From Mesobacillus jeotgali (GTDB taxonomy: Bacteria > Bacillota > Bacilli > Bacillales > Cytobacillaceae), in assembly GCF_014856545.2 (NCBI RefSeq), contig NZ_CP109811.1:1358001-1422000 (forward strand): DNA of 64,000 nucleotides. The letters run 5' to 3'. A program made the position numbers and the translations under genes. Positions 18,200-26,704 of this stretch are shown one piece after another (within the stretch, counting starts at the first letter, position 1; every line of letters begins with the position of its first letter). The notes beneath the pieces were generated by a model, which worked only from the letters and a program-made list of their open reading frames with translations, was not told the DNA's origin and made no database searches.

Positions 18200-18230
18200 A
18201 GACAAAGAAATTAATAAATGCTAGTATAAT
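18200..18230 (+). promoter_or_regulatory. Probable sigma-A promoter of mgtE
   Basis: TATAAT at 18225-18230 lies 33 bases before the mgtE start; the -35 is weak (AGACAA about 17-18 bases upstream). I looked for an M-box magnesium riboswitch in the 220-bp gap and did not recognise one. Confidence 0.5.
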
Positions 18231-18262
18231 GAAATGTACATAAAGGAAAGGGGGTAAGGTGT

Positions 18263-19642
18263 ATGTCTGAAGAACGTCAGGAATCAGCATCCAGGCAGCA
18301 AATCAATTCCGAGTTGCTGATGGAAGCACTTTACTCTGAGAAAATTGATGATTTCCGTGCGGAATTTCTTGACTTGCATCCATATGACCAGGCCGAATTT
18401 TTCAGTGAGCTTGATGATGAGGATCGCGCGAAGGTTTATACCTTCCTATCACCTGAAGAGATGGCTGATCTATTCGAGAACCTGGAAGCTGATGAAGAAG
18501 ACTTCAAAGATGTATTGGCCCAGATGAATCCTAATTACGCGGCTGATATGCTTTCAAATATGTATGCGGATGACGCGGTCGATGTCCTGAATGAACTCGA
18601 TAAAGACCAGGTCGCCAGTTATTTGACGATTATGGACGAAGATGCAGCACAGGAAATCAAAGACCTGCTGCATTATGAAGAATATACAGCCGGAAGTATC
18701 ATGACGACTGAATTCATCGCGATTTCTGCCAACCAGACGGTGCGATCGGCAATGTATATCCTGAAAAAGGAAGCGCCGCAAGCTGAAACGATTTATTACA
18801 TTTTTGTCGTCGATGAAGATAAAAGGCTGGCTGGTGTAATATCTTTGAGAGACCTGATTGTTGCTGATGATGAAACGATGATTGCTGAAATCATGAATGA
18901 TCGAGTCGTCTCTGTTTCGGTTCGTGAGGACCAGGAGGAAGTAGCCAGGATGATGCGGGATTATAATTTCCTCGCCCTTCCTGTTGTCGACTTCCAAAAC
19001 CATCTCCTCGGAATCATCACAGTTGATGACATAATAGATGTCATGGAAGAAGAAGCTTCGGATGACTATTCGAAGCTTGCAGGTATCGCGGACCTTGATA
19101 CCGTTGACCGAAATCCATTAAGTGCTGCCAAGAAGCGTTTGCCATGGCTGATCATTTTGCTCTTTTTGGGCATGTTTACAGCAAGCCTTATAGGAAGATT
19201 CGAGGATACATTGGATAAGGTCGCTATTTTGGCCGTTTTCATTCCTCTCATCGCCGGAATGGCAGGAAATACGGGTACCCAGGCACTCGCTGTAGCCGTC
19301 AGGGGCATCGCCACGGGGGACCTTGATAAAGAGAGTAAATGGAACATTATCCTTAGGGAAGCAGGAACTGGATTTATAACTGGTGCAGTTTGCGGCATCC
19401 TTGTTACATTCATCGTCTATTTTTGGAAAGGTGAACTTTTCCTCGGGGTTTTGGTAGGAATTTCTATCTTCATCACTTTGATCATTGCGACACTGGCAGG
19501 ATCGCTGGTTCCGCTGCTCATGCACAGATTGAAGATCGATCCTGCCGTCGCATCAGGTCCGTTTATCACGACGATTAATGATATCATCAGCATCTTGATT
19601 TATTTTGGAATTGCTACTGCTTTCATGAGCTATCTAACTTAA
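18263..19642 (+). CDS. mgtE: Magnesium transporter MgtE
   Basis: A 459-residue MgtE Mg2+ channel. It has an acidic superhelical MgtE-N domain (about 20-130), two CBS domains (about 140-260, with YTAGSIMTTEFIAI and ADDETMIAEIMNDRVVSV) that sense cytoplasmic magnesium, and a five-helix membrane domain from about residue 290. The pore signature is IAGMAGNTGTQALAVAVRGI. AAAGGGGG precedes the ATG. It lies between prpE and the yjbQ antiporter gene; B. subtilis has its main mgtE elsewhere, so this placement is a genus-level difference. Confidence 0.95.
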   Translation: MSEERQESASRQQINSELLMEALYSEKIDDFRAEFLDLHPYDQAEFFSELDDEDRAKVYTFLSPEEMADLFENLEADEEDFKDVLAQMNPNYAADMLSNMYADDAVDVLNELDKDQVASYLTIMDEDAAQEIKDLLHYEEYTAGSIMTTEFIAISANQTVRSAMYILKKEAPQAETIYYIFVVDEDKRLAGVISLRDLIVADDETMIAEIMNDRVVSVSVREDQEEVARMMRDYNFLALPVVDFQNHLLGIITVDDIIDVMEEEASDDYSKLAGIADLDTVDRNPLSAAKKRLPWLIILLFLGMFTASLIGRFEDTLDKVAILAVFIPLIAGMAGNTGTQALAVAVRGIATGDLDKESKWNIILREAGTGFITGAVCGILVTFIVYFWKGELFLGVLVGISIFITLIIATLAGSLVPLLMHRLKIDPAVASGPFITTINDIISILIYFGIATAFMSYLT

Positions 19643-19718
19643 TATACAACGTTCAGATGTTAACTGTTCGTTTGAGACAGGTACAACGTAAACCCTATTT
19701 AACAAAGGAGGGAAGAGG

Positions 19719-21572
19719 ATGGAACATCATGCTTCGATTACCTCACTCGTAATCGTCATCATTGTTGCATTTTTAACACCTATTTTATTGCACCGCTTAA
19801 AATTGAACATCATACCAGTTGTAGTCGCAGAAATCATTATGGGCCTAATTATAGGTAAAAGCGGCTTCAATATCGTCCATGAGGATGCCTGGCTTGGCAC
19901 CCTGTCTACATTAGGATTTCTGTTCCTAATGTTCCTGAGCGGATTGGAAATAGATTTTTCCGCTTTCACAAGTGGCAAAAAGAATAAATCGGTGCCAAAA
20001 AAGGAACCTAACACATTTGCAGTTGCATCAATTATCTTCGTGGGCATTTTCATTGCTTCGTTAGGATTGTCTTATTTATTTGTACTTGCCGGTTTCATCG
20101 AAAATGTATTTTTAATGACGCTGATAATTTCCACAATTTCACTTGGGGTCGTAGTGCCTACACTTAAAGACGCCCATTTGATGAAGACCAATATCGGCCA
20201 AATCATTTTATTGGTGGCCGTTATCGCGGATCTGGCAACGATGATTCTTCTAGCTGTCTTTGTCTCCCTTTATGATGGCGGAGAAGGAAATACATGGCTG
20301 CTTCTCATCCTGTTTGCGGCTGGAGTTGCTTTGTATTTCGTTGGAAAAGTCTTTAAAAACCGTACATTCATCAACGCTCTCTCAACCGGTACTACCCAAA
20401 TAGGTACTCGTGCGGTCTTCGCACTGATTATCTTGCTGGTGGCGATTTCTGAAACGGTTGGAGCTGAAAACATCCTTGGAGCGTTCCTTGCCGGGGTACT
20501 TGTTTCACTGCTGGCACCAGACCAGGAAATGGTCCATAAACTGGATTCATTTGGCTATGGATTTTTAATCCCGATATTCTTTGTTATGGTCGGGGTTGAC
20601 CTGGATATTTGGGCCTTATTCAGCGATAAGAAGCTTCTAATGCTGATTCCGTTATTACTTCTGGCATTATTCTTATCTAAGTTGATTCCAGTCTACCTAT
20701 TGAAAAAATGGTATGATACGAAAACGGTATTAGCAGCTGGGTTTTTGTTAACGTCAACACTGTCACTTGTCATCGCCGCAGCGACAATAGGTGAGAGAAT
20801 GGAAATGATCACTCCGGAAATGAGCGGTACACTGATTCTAGTTGCGGTCATCTCCAGTGTTCTAACACCAATTTTATTCAAAAAGCTATTCCCGCAGGAA
20901 AAAGCAGAAGAGAAGAAGGTAAAAGTGGTCTTCATTGGCGCCAACCAGATGACACTTCCTGTTTCCAGAGCCCTGCAGTCTTCATTGTATGAACCGGTTC
21001 TTTTTCATACGAAACAGGAAAAAGCGGATAATCGGATTGCTGATTCAGTGTTTGAAATCATCGAGATGGAGAATTACGAAATTGATACCCTTGATAAACA
21101 TGAAGTGTATAATGCGGATATCATTGTCATCTCCACAGGTGATCCTGACCTGAACGCAACGATTGCTGTCAGTGCAAAGGAACATGGTGTTGGACGTGTC
21201 ATCGCCAGAATTGAAAGTCCGGACCTGGCAGAGAAAGCTCAGGAAGAGGGAATCGAGGTATTCTCAGTCCTGCGTTCAACTGAATCACTGCTGCGTGCGA
21301 TGATTGAATCACCAGGCGTCATGACAATCCTGACCAATCAGGAAAATTCCCTGCATGAAATCAGGATGCTGAATGATCACTTCGACGGTATGACACTTCG
21401 ACGCTTCCCGTTCACTGGAGATGTCATTTTTGTTCGTATCTTGCGTGAGAACGAATCAATCGTGCCTCACGGCGATACCGAGCTGAGGCTGAATGACCGT
21501 CTGATTGTTACAGGTTCCAAGGAATATGTCGATGAACTGAAGCGTGAACTTGAATTCTGTTTTTGGTGTTAA
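19719..21572 (+). CDS. yjbQ: CPA2-family cation:proton antiporter with RCK domains (YjbQ)
   Basis: A 617-residue membrane antiporter. The N-terminal two thirds form the Na+/H+ exchanger fold with many hydrophobic helices, including FLFLMFLSGLEIDF and AENILGAFLAGVLVSLLAP. The C-terminal part has a TrkA-N nucleotide-binding domain starting near residue 400 (KVVFIGANQMTLPVSRAL) and a TrkA-C domain at the end (DRLIVTGSKEYVDELKREL). It probably exports K+ or Na+ in exchange for protons, gated by a nucleotide. Gene order prpE-(mgtE)-yjbQ matches B. subtilis. A good AAAGGAGGG site precedes the ATG. Confidence 0.92.
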   Translation: MEHHASITSLVIVIIVAFLTPILLHRLKLNIIPVVVAEIIMGLIIGKSGFNIVHEDAWLGTLSTLGFLFLMFLSGLEIDFSAFTSGKKNKSVPKKEPNTFAVASIIFVGIFIASLGLSYLFVLAGFIENVFLMTLIISTISLGVVVPTLKDAHLMKTNIGQIILLVAVIADLATMILLAVFVSLYDGGEGNTWLLLILFAAGVALYFVGKVFKNRTFINALSTGTTQIGTRAVFALIILLVAISETVGAENILGAFLAGVLVSLLAPDQEMVHKLDSFGYGFLIPIFFVMVGVDLDIWALFSDKKLLMLIPLLLLALFLSKLIPVYLLKKWYDTKTVLAAGFLLTSTLSLVIAAATIGERMEMITPEMSGTLILVAVISSVLTPILFKKLFPQEKAEEKKVKVVFIGANQMTLPVSRALQSSLYEPVLFHTKQEKADNRIADSVFEIIEMENYEIDTLDKHEVYNADIIVISTGDPDLNATIAVSAKEHGVGRVIARIESPDLAEKAQEEGIEVFSVLRSTESLLRAMIESPGVMTILTNQENSLHEIRMLNDHFDGMTLRRFPFTGDVIFVRILRENESIVPHGDTELRLNDRLIVTGSKEYVDELKRELEFCFWC

Positions 21573-21576
21573 TTAG

Positions 21577-21647
21577 AAAAGCGCAAGCGCCTTGGTCAGC
21601 CCCGACAAGCGCTGGAGGGCCTGACAGTGAAGTCGTTCTTTGACTTT
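21577..21647 (-). repeat. Dispersed intergenic repeat, truncated inverted copy C
   Basis: The reverse complement of the 3' half of copies A and B (AAAAGCGCAAGCGCCTTGGT to GTGAAGTCGTTCTTTGACTT). The 5' part is missing. Confidence 0.8.
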
Positions 21648-21694
21648 AAAACAACTTTCAAAGTTGAATTTTCACTTTCATAAACTTGAAACTA

Positions 21695-21719
21695 AACCCG
21701 CCTTCCCGGCGGGTTTTTC
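21695..21719 (+). terminator. Terminator after yjbQ
   Basis: Stem AACCCGCC / GGCGGGTT followed by TTTT, upstream of the fabI promoter. Confidence 0.85.
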
Positions 21720-21746
21720 TTTTCAAATGAAATAATATAGTGTAGA

Positions 21747-21765
21747 ATTAGCACTAGGTACTAAT
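21747..21765 (-). promoter_or_regulatory. FapR-type operator upstream of fabI
   Basis: On the minus strand this reads ATTAGTACCTAGTGCTAAT, very close to the known Bacillus FapR box (ATTAGTACCTAGTCTTAAT from memory). FapR represses fatty-acid synthesis genes, including fabI, until malonyl-CoA accumulates. It lies 31 bases before the fabI ATG, near the expected promoter. Confidence 0.82.
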
Positions 21766-21795
21766 AACTTGTATTAACAGGGGGAAGTTTTAAAA

Positions 21796-22563
21796 ATGAC
21801 TCTTTCATTGAACGGTAAAACATATGTAGTAATGGGTGTAGCTAATAAAAGAAGTATCGCCTGGGCTATTGCTCAATCTCTCCACAATTCAGGGGCCAAT
21901 TTGATTTTCACTTATGCAGGAGAGCGCCTTGAGAAAAGCGTGCGAGAACTTGCAGCATCTCTTGATGAAAATTATTTAGTCTTGCCTTGCGATGTGACAA
22001 GTGATGAAGATGTTGCTAAATGCTTCAAAGATATAAAGGAAGCGGCTGGCACAATTTATGGTGTCGCTCACTGTATCGCTTTCGCAAACAAGGAAGAATT
22101 ACAGGGCGACTATATGAATGTATCACGCGATGGATTCCTGCTGGCCCATAATATCAGTGCATACTCACTGACTGCAGTCGCCAAGGAAGCGAAAGAGCTG
22201 ATGGCTGAAGGCGGCAGTATTGTCACTTTGACGTATCTCGGCGGTGAGCGTGCGATCCCGAACTACAATGTCATGGGTGTGGCAAAGGCATCCCTGGATG
22301 CAAGTGTCCGTTACCTGGCGGCAGATTTAGGTAAGCACAATATTCGTGTAAACTCTATTTCAGCAGGCCCAATCCGAACACTTTCTGCTAAAGGTGTAAG
22401 TGATTTTAATTCTATTTTGAGGGATATTGAGGAAAGAGCTCCGCTTCGCCGCAACACTACTCCGGAAGAAGTCGGTGACACAGCCGTTTTCCTTTTCAGT
22501 GACATGTCCCGGGGGATTACTGGTGAAAATATCCATGTCGATTCAGGGTTCCATATTTTATAA
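21796..22563 (+). CDS. fabI: Enoyl-[acyl-carrier-protein] reductase (NADH)
   Basis: A 255-residue short-chain dehydrogenase of the FabI type, which reduces enoyl-ACP in the last step of fatty-acid elongation and is the target of triclosan. Cofactor-binding GVANKRSIAWAIA is at residues 15-27. The catalytic Y-x6-K is in NYNVMGVAKASLD, with the family's second tyrosine in LTYLGGERAIPNY. Length is normal. AGGGGG precedes the ATG and a FapR box sits upstream. Order fabI-cotO-cotY/Z follows B. subtilis yjbW-yjbX-cotZ/Y. Confidence 0.96.
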   Translation: MTLSLNGKTYVVMGVANKRSIAWAIAQSLHNSGANLIFTYAGERLEKSVRELAASLDENYLVLPCDVTSDEDVAKCFKDIKEAAGTIYGVAHCIAFANKEELQGDYMNVSRDGFLLAHNISAYSLTAVAKEAKELMAEGGSIVTLTYLGGERAIPNYNVMGVAKASLDASVRYLAADLGKHNIRVNSISAGPIRTLSAKGVSDFNSILRDIEERAPLRRNTTPEEVGDTAVFLFSDMSRGITGENIHVDSGFHIL

Positions 22564-22581
22564 AGTTCTTTTAAGAAAGCA

Positions 22582-22612
22582 AAGTCCGCTTGAAATTTCA
22601 AGCGGGCTTTTT
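22582..22612 (+). terminator. Terminator after fabI
   Basis: Stem AAGTCCGCTTGA / TCAAGCGGGCTT with a T-rich tail. Confidence 0.88.
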
Positions 22613-22708
22613 ATGTCTAGGTAACTTCCTTCAAAAAGTTTTAACCCTGGGTAAATGTCCAGCATAAACATAAAGAGACTAATTGATTCGACCCGGGAGG
22701 TTTGGAAA

Positions 22709-23161
22709 ATGGCCCGAAGAAGAAAACGCTTGAACCCACTGTTATATATTGACCAGCCGACATATCAAGAGGTTGCAACGAGCATGCAGAATAAATTTAA
22801 GTTCAATGATCAAGAGCAAGGTGAAGAGAAGGAAAATCAGCAGCCAGAAGAAAGTGCTGGGGAAAGTTCAGTTGCAGTTGATACACTGGAAAACAGTTCT
22901 GAGGAAAGCTCTGAGAGAGTAGGAGAAATCGAAAAGAAACCCTTTAAGGAAATGTCAATCGAAGAAAAGATTGGATATTTGGCTCAATTTCCTGCATCGA
23001 TTGTGAAAATCCAATACAGCTTTATTACTTCGGAAAGTAGGGTTGTAGGTTATTTTATTTCGAAGGAGGATGATTACATCACAGTCTTTCCAAGAAATAA
23101 ACGTAAGCCAGTAAAGATATTGATAGAGAATATCCAGGATATTAAGGTAAGTGGATTATAA
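22709..23161 (+). CDS. cotO: Spore coat morphogenetic protein CotO
   Basis: A 150-residue CotO (YjbX). The N-terminus is basic (MARRRKRLNPLLYIDQP), the middle is a low-complexity glutamate/serine/glutamine linker, and the C-terminal domain is conserved (FKEMSIEEKIGYLAQFPASI, VVGYFISKEDDYITVFPRNK). CotO is needed for assembly of the outer spore coat or exosporium. The ATG at 22709 follows GGGAGG; an extension to 22655 lacks a site. It converges with the cotY/Z gene. Confidence 0.88.
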   Translation: MARRRKRLNPLLYIDQPTYQEVATSMQNKFKFNDQEQGEEKENQQPEESAGESSVAVDTLENSSEESSERVGEIEKKPFKEMSIEEKIGYLAQFPASIVKIQYSFITSESRVVGYFISKEDDYITVFPRNKRKPVKILIENIQDIKVSGL

Positions 23162-23167
23162 AAAAGG

Positions 23168-23196
23168 AAAAGGGCTACCTGATTGGCAGCCCCTTA
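23168..23196. terminator. Bidirectional terminator between cotO and cotY/Z
   Basis: Stem AAGGGCTACC / GGCAGCCCCTT (one mismatch or G-T) with A-rich sequence before it and T-rich sequence after; on the minus strand it ends in TTTTCCTTTTTT. Confidence 0.75.
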
Positions 23197-23199
23197 TTC

Positions 23200-23691
23200 T
23201 TACAGGTCTTCCGTAGCTACTGGATCCAGGCAAACCACTGCGCAGAAGCAGTCAAGGTCTATTGTCATACAGATGCCAGTTCTAAAGAAAGTTGTTGTGC
23301 CATTGATTTGGCTGCAAGGATCTGCACATTTGCTCAATCCGTTTGGATCATCAGTTGTTGTCAGCAACTCAAGCTTCGCGCAGTTGTCATCGACTTTTGA
23401 CACCCTGAAGAAGAACGACTCAATGCATTGCAATGTTTGAGAAGTGCCGTTCCTTGATAGCAGTTGAACCCCTGTGCCAAGGAATGGTTCACAACCGCAG
23501 TACAAGATTAGCGGAATTGTATCGAAAGTAGCAGGTGTTGATGCACCAGCCAGAAGGTCCTGGATGGATTTGTGACAGCTAACATCACAATCACCTTCAT
23601 CGTTGTCAACCTCGTCTTGAGCGTCTGCAACTCGCTTTAAAATATCCGCTACACAACTATCTGTGTCAAATTTTCTTTTTCCACAAGACAT
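23200..23691 (-). CDS. cotY: Cysteine-rich spore coat protein CotY/CotZ
   Basis: A 163-residue CotY/CotZ-type protein with about 15 cysteines, including CDVSCHKSI, CGCEPFLG, the FFFRVSKVDDNCAKLELL core and the C-terminal IDLDCFCAVVCLDP. These proteins form the disulfide-linked crust or exosporium lattice on the spore surface. The start MSCGKRKF at 23691 has AAAGGAG at good spacing; the ATG nine bases upstream overlaps that site. CotY and CotZ are paralogues and only one is present here, so the choice of symbol is uncertain. Confidence 0.88.
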   Translation of the reverse strand: MSCGKRKFDTDSCVADILKRVADAQDEVDNDEGDCDVSCHKSIQDLLAGASTPATFDTIPLILYCGCEPFLGTGVQLLSRNGTSQTLQCIESFFFRVSKVDDNCAKLELLTTTDDPNGLSKCADPCSQINGTTTFFRTGICMTIDLDCFCAVVCLDPVATEDL

Positions 23692-23733
23692 ATAATTCAT
23701 CTCCTTTTAGTTGATATGACCTATTGTCCTTAA

Positions 23734-23742
23734 TAGAATATG
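23734..23742 (-). promoter_or_regulatory. Candidate sigma-K -10 element of cotY/Z
   Basis: On the minus strand CATATTCTA fits the CATAnnnTA pattern of mother-cell sigma-K promoters and lies about 43 bases before the cotY/Z start. The -35 (AC) is too weak to judge. Confidence 0.45.
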
Positions 23743-23892
23743 AATTGCCCTCCTAATGGTGTGGGTGTTTGTCTAATTTCACCATGATTCCCATAAAAAA
23801 ATGATGACAGGAGCGGACAGGCTCAAGCCTATACATAGGGATTTGCCCCGCATAAACTGTAGTGAATTGACTTAACACTGGTGGTGAAATGG

Positions 23893-24237
23893 ATGGGGAA
23901 TTGGCTTGATCTATGCCTCCTTGTATTTGCGAGCTTCCGTTTGACCAGGCTGATTGTTTATGATTCAATCACTGAATTTCTTCGGACTCCATTCCACGGT
24001 ATAGTGGAGGAGACATTGGAGGATGGGAGTACGGAAACTTATATAGAAATAAAGGGGGAGGGGCTGAGGTACTGGATTGGTGAGCTGATAAGCTGCCACT
24101 GGTGCACCGGGATTTGGACGACTACCTTCCTGTATGCAGGCTATGTATTGGTTCCGCGGCTAACAATGCCAGTCATCACGGTGCTGGCAATCGCAGGCAT
24201 CGCATCGGTGATCCAGCATCATTTTATAAAAGACTGA
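23893..24237 (+). CDS. yjcA: DUF1360 sporulation membrane protein YjcA
   Basis: About 114 residues. The N-terminal helix ends in ASFRLTRLIVYD, the middle has LISCHWCTGIWTTTFLYAGY with the CxxC-like CHWC pair typical of DUF1360, and two further hydrophobic helices follow. In B. subtilis YjcA is a sporulation protein of unknown role in this same position. I prefer the ATG at 23893, five bases after GGTGGTGA; GTG codons at 23881 and 23884 are alternatives. Confidence 0.85.
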   Translation: MGNWLDLCLLVFASFRLTRLIVYDSITEFLRTPFHGIVEETLEDGSTETYIEIKGEGLRYWIGELISCHWCTGIWTTTFLYAGYVLVPRLTMPVITVLAIAGIASVIQHHFIKD

Positions 24238-24326
24238 CGACTTTAAATTAGTGAGTCCGTCCAGAACCCATTGGAATCCTTGTTCATAAACTATTATATG
24301 GACTCTTTAATGAAGGGGTTGTAATA

Positions 24327-24449
24327 ATGGAGGAAAAACAAATAGCGCAAAACAGCAAGGGTTCAACGGAGTCAAAAAGCAATGCCTCGACCCGCCGAGT
24401 ACGAAAAAAACGCGGATGTGGTTGTGGAAAAAAGAAAAAACAATCGTAA
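24327..24449 (+). CDS. Very small basic protein with GCGCG motif (40 aa)
   Basis: A 40-residue frame, ATG at 24327 after AAGGGG, with a serine/glutamine-rich start and the C-terminus RKKRGCGCGKKKKQS. A strong terminator follows directly, which supports a real transcription unit. It sits among sporulation genes, so a spore-specific small protein is likely, but I do not recognise a named family. Confidence 0.6.
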   Translation: MEEKQIAQNSKGSTESKSNASTRRVRKKRGCGCGKKKKQS

Positions 24450-24455
24450 AAGCAG

Positions 24456-24488
24456 CGTCTGCCTGATTTTCTGGCAGACGTTTTTTTA
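24456..24488 (+). terminator. Terminator after the 40-aa gene
   Basis: Perfect 8-bp stem CGTCTGCC / GGCAGACG followed by seven T residues. Confidence 0.9.
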
Positions 24489-24691
24489 TGTGAATATAGT
24501 TCAATGGGGAAATCTATAAAGGCCAATGAGGATAATTTTAAAAGGGGCGTAAATCTTATAAAAGACATATCCATTTGCTGAAAAGATGGCTTTACAGTAC
24601 TTGGAAATAAAAGCCTCACTAAAAAATTCATAAATTGGGTTTTAGACGTGGAAAATAATTTTATCAGATGAACCATAGGAAGGGATTAATG

Positions 24692-25180
24692 ATGAATATG
24701 AAACAGGCTGTAAATCTTTTGGCAATATTAATAATGCTTGGAGCTGGCCCTGCTGGCTGTACTTCTTTTGGAAAAACTTCACCAGAGAGCAGAGCATCCA
24801 TGATTCAGTCCGTCAATCCTGATCCTGGCGCGACAAATGATCTGGATGAGAAAGATATCAAGCTTGCCAAGAAAGTTAAGAAAGATATCGCTGCACTTGA
24901 TGAAATTTATGATGTAGCAGTCATTGCCGGAAAAAAAGAAATATTAGTCGCATACAAGGTCAAGCATTTAAAGCGCTTCGGGATGAAGCGGATCGAGAAA
25001 GAAATCAACAAAAAATTGGAAAAGAATTATCCTGATGAAGATTTCATTGTTTCCAGTGACTATAAGATTTTTATCGAGGCGGTGGAGCTTCGGGAGAGAA
25101 TGAAAGATCCGTCCTTTCCGGATAAGAAAGCCGAAGAGCAATTGCAGCGGATTATTTCGCTCAAAAAGGAATTAACATAA
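24692..25180 (+). CDS. YhcN/YlaJ-family sporulation lipoprotein
   Basis: A 162-residue lipoprotein. The signal peptide ends in the lipobox region GPAGC. The mature part carries the YhcN/YlaJ-type core (AKKVKKDIAALDEIYDVAVI, EILVAYKVKHLKRFG) and a lysine-rich C-terminal helix. Such lipoproteins are in the inner spore membrane. ATG codons at 24668, 24689, 24692 and 24698 are in frame; 24692 is best placed after AGGAAGGG. It is only about 15 bp upstream of spoVAC, a position typical of the spoVA-2 type operon. Confidence 0.82.
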   Translation: MNMKQAVNLLAILIMLGAGPAGCTSFGKTSPESRASMIQSVNPDPGATNDLDEKDIKLAKKVKKDIAALDEIYDVAVIAGKKEILVAYKVKHLKRFGMKRIEKEINKKLEKNYPDEDFIVSSDYKIFIEAVELRERMKDPSFPDKKAEEQLQRIISLKKELT

Positions 25181-25195
25181 GAAAGGATGGGTGAA

Positions 25196-25675
25196 ATGGG
25201 GGATAAAAAAAAGCAAAAAATGACACCAGAGCAGCAGCAGTATCAACAGCTGGAACAAAAGCATGAACTTAAACGTCCAGTAGTTAAAAATTGCATCAAA
25301 GCTTTTTTGGTTGGTGGGTTGATTTGTACCATAGGTCAGGCAATCACCTATTTTTATATATACTTTTTTAATTTTACAGAACAAACAGCTGGTAATCCGA
25401 CAGTAGCAACGATGATTTTCCTTTCCATGCTGTTGACAGGATTTGGTGTATATGACCATATCGGCCAATTTGCAGGTGCGGGCAGTGCTGTACCGGTTAC
25501 TGGCTTTGGAAACTCTGTCATTTCAGCAGCGATCGAACACCGAACTGAAGGGTTTGTCCTCGGTGTCGGGGGAAATATGTTTAAACTTGCAGGTTCTGTT
25601 ATCTTATTTGGTGTCTTTGCAGCCTTTGTAGTTGCACTGGTAAAAACTTTGTTGACGATGATGGGGGTGCTGTAA
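25196..25675 (+). CDS. spoVAC: Stage V sporulation protein AC
   Basis: A 159-residue SpoVAC with a charged N-terminus and four or so transmembrane helices, including IKAFLVGGLICTIGQAITYF and QFAGAGSAVPVTGFGNSV, the family hallmark. SpoVAC is a membrane channel component that moves Ca-dipicolinate into spores and out at germination. The ATG at 25196 sits eight bases after AAAGGA; ATG 25187 is an alternative overlapping that site. Its stop abuts the spoVAD start. Confidence 0.95.
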   Translation: MGDKKKQKMTPEQQQYQQLEQKHELKRPVVKNCIKAFLVGGLICTIGQAITYFYIYFFNFTEQTAGNPTVATMIFLSMLLTGFGVYDHIGQFAGAGSAVPVTGFGNSVISAAIEHRTEGFVLGVGGNMFKLAGSVILFGVFAAFVVALVKTLLTMMGVL

Positions 25676-26689
25676 ATGTTGATTGGAAAGCAATCATGGC
25701 AATTTGCAAACAAACCTGTCATTGAATCATGGGGCTCATCAGGTGGTCCTTTCGAGGCTGAGGGGAAATTGGCAGCAGATTTTGATGTCCTCCATGACGA
25801 TTTGTGGATGGGAGAAGAATCATACGAGAAAGCACATAGAGTTTTACTTGAGGAGGCAATTAAGTCTGCGTTGCAGAAAGGGAATTTCAACAAAGAGGAC
25901 ATGCAATTTATGCTTGCTGGTGATTTAATCAACCAGATCACACCGACCAGCTTTGCGGCAAGGACGATGGAAATTCCTTATTTTGGCCTCTTCGGAGCCT
26001 GCTCTACCTCAATGGAGGGCCTTGCGCTGGCATCATTTATTGTGAATTACCAGGGAGCAAAGAAGACTGTAACCGGCGCATCGAGCCACAATTCGGCAGC
26101 AGAAAAACAATTCCGTTACCCAACCGAATATGGCGGTCAAAAACCACCAACAGCACAGTGGACTGTAACCGGGGCAGGAGCGGCTGTCGTAACGGACAAT
26201 CCGGATAAGCATGAAAAAATCGTAACGACCTCTGCCACAATCGGGAAGGTAGTGGATATGGGGATTTCAGACCCCTTTAATATGGGCGGGGCAATGGCTC
26301 CTGCAGCCGCTGATACAATCATTGCCCACTTTAAAGATTTGAATCGAGAACCCTCCTATTATGATTTAGTTGTCACAGGTGATCTTGGAAGGATTGGGCA
26401 GGCTACTACATACGAGCTTTTGCAGCAGTCTGGATTAGAGATTACCAAGGAACAATTTCAGGATTGCGGTTTGATGATTTACAATGATGACCAGCCAGTC
26501 CAATCTGGCGGCAGCGGTGCAGGATGCTCCGCTTCCGTCCTGTATGGCCATTTACTAAACCAGATGAAAAATGGTGTCTATAAGAGAATCCTTGTTGTTG
26601 CGACAGGAGCTCTGTTATCACCGCTATCATTTCAGCAAAATGAAACTATTCCATGTATAGCCCACGCTGTATCTATAGAAATGAACTAA
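25676..26689 (+). CDS. spoVAD: Stage V sporulation protein AD
   Basis: A 337-residue SpoVAD with the thiolase-like fold that binds dipicolinic acid at the spore inner membrane. Visible hallmarks are PYFGLFGACSTSMEGLALAS, with the thiolase-type cysteine, TGASSHNSAAEKQFRYPTEYG and the final GGSGAGCSASVLYGHLL. It starts directly at the spoVAC stop and is followed 15 bp later by spoVAEB. Confidence 0.96.
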   Translation: MLIGKQSWQFANKPVIESWGSSGGPFEAEGKLAADFDVLHDDLWMGEESYEKAHRVLLEEAIKSALQKGNFNKEDMQFMLAGDLINQITPTSFAARTMEIPYFGLFGACSTSMEGLALASFIVNYQGAKKTVTGASSHNSAAEKQFRYPTEYGGQKPPTAQWTVTGAGAAVVTDNPDKHEKIVTTSATIGKVVDMGISDPFNMGGAMAPAAADTIIAHFKDLNREPSYYDLVVTGDLGRIGQATTYELLQQSGLEITKEQFQDCGLMIYNDDQPVQSGGSGAGCSASVLYGHLLNQMKNGVYKRILVVATGALLSPLSFQQNETIPCIAHAVSIEMN

Positions 26690-26704
26690 AAAGGAGGAAT
26701 CGAA

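Noticed and set aside
18041..18262. M-box magnesium riboswitch upstream of mgtE
   Set aside because: The gap is short and I could not find the conserved helices or a terminator in front of the start codon.
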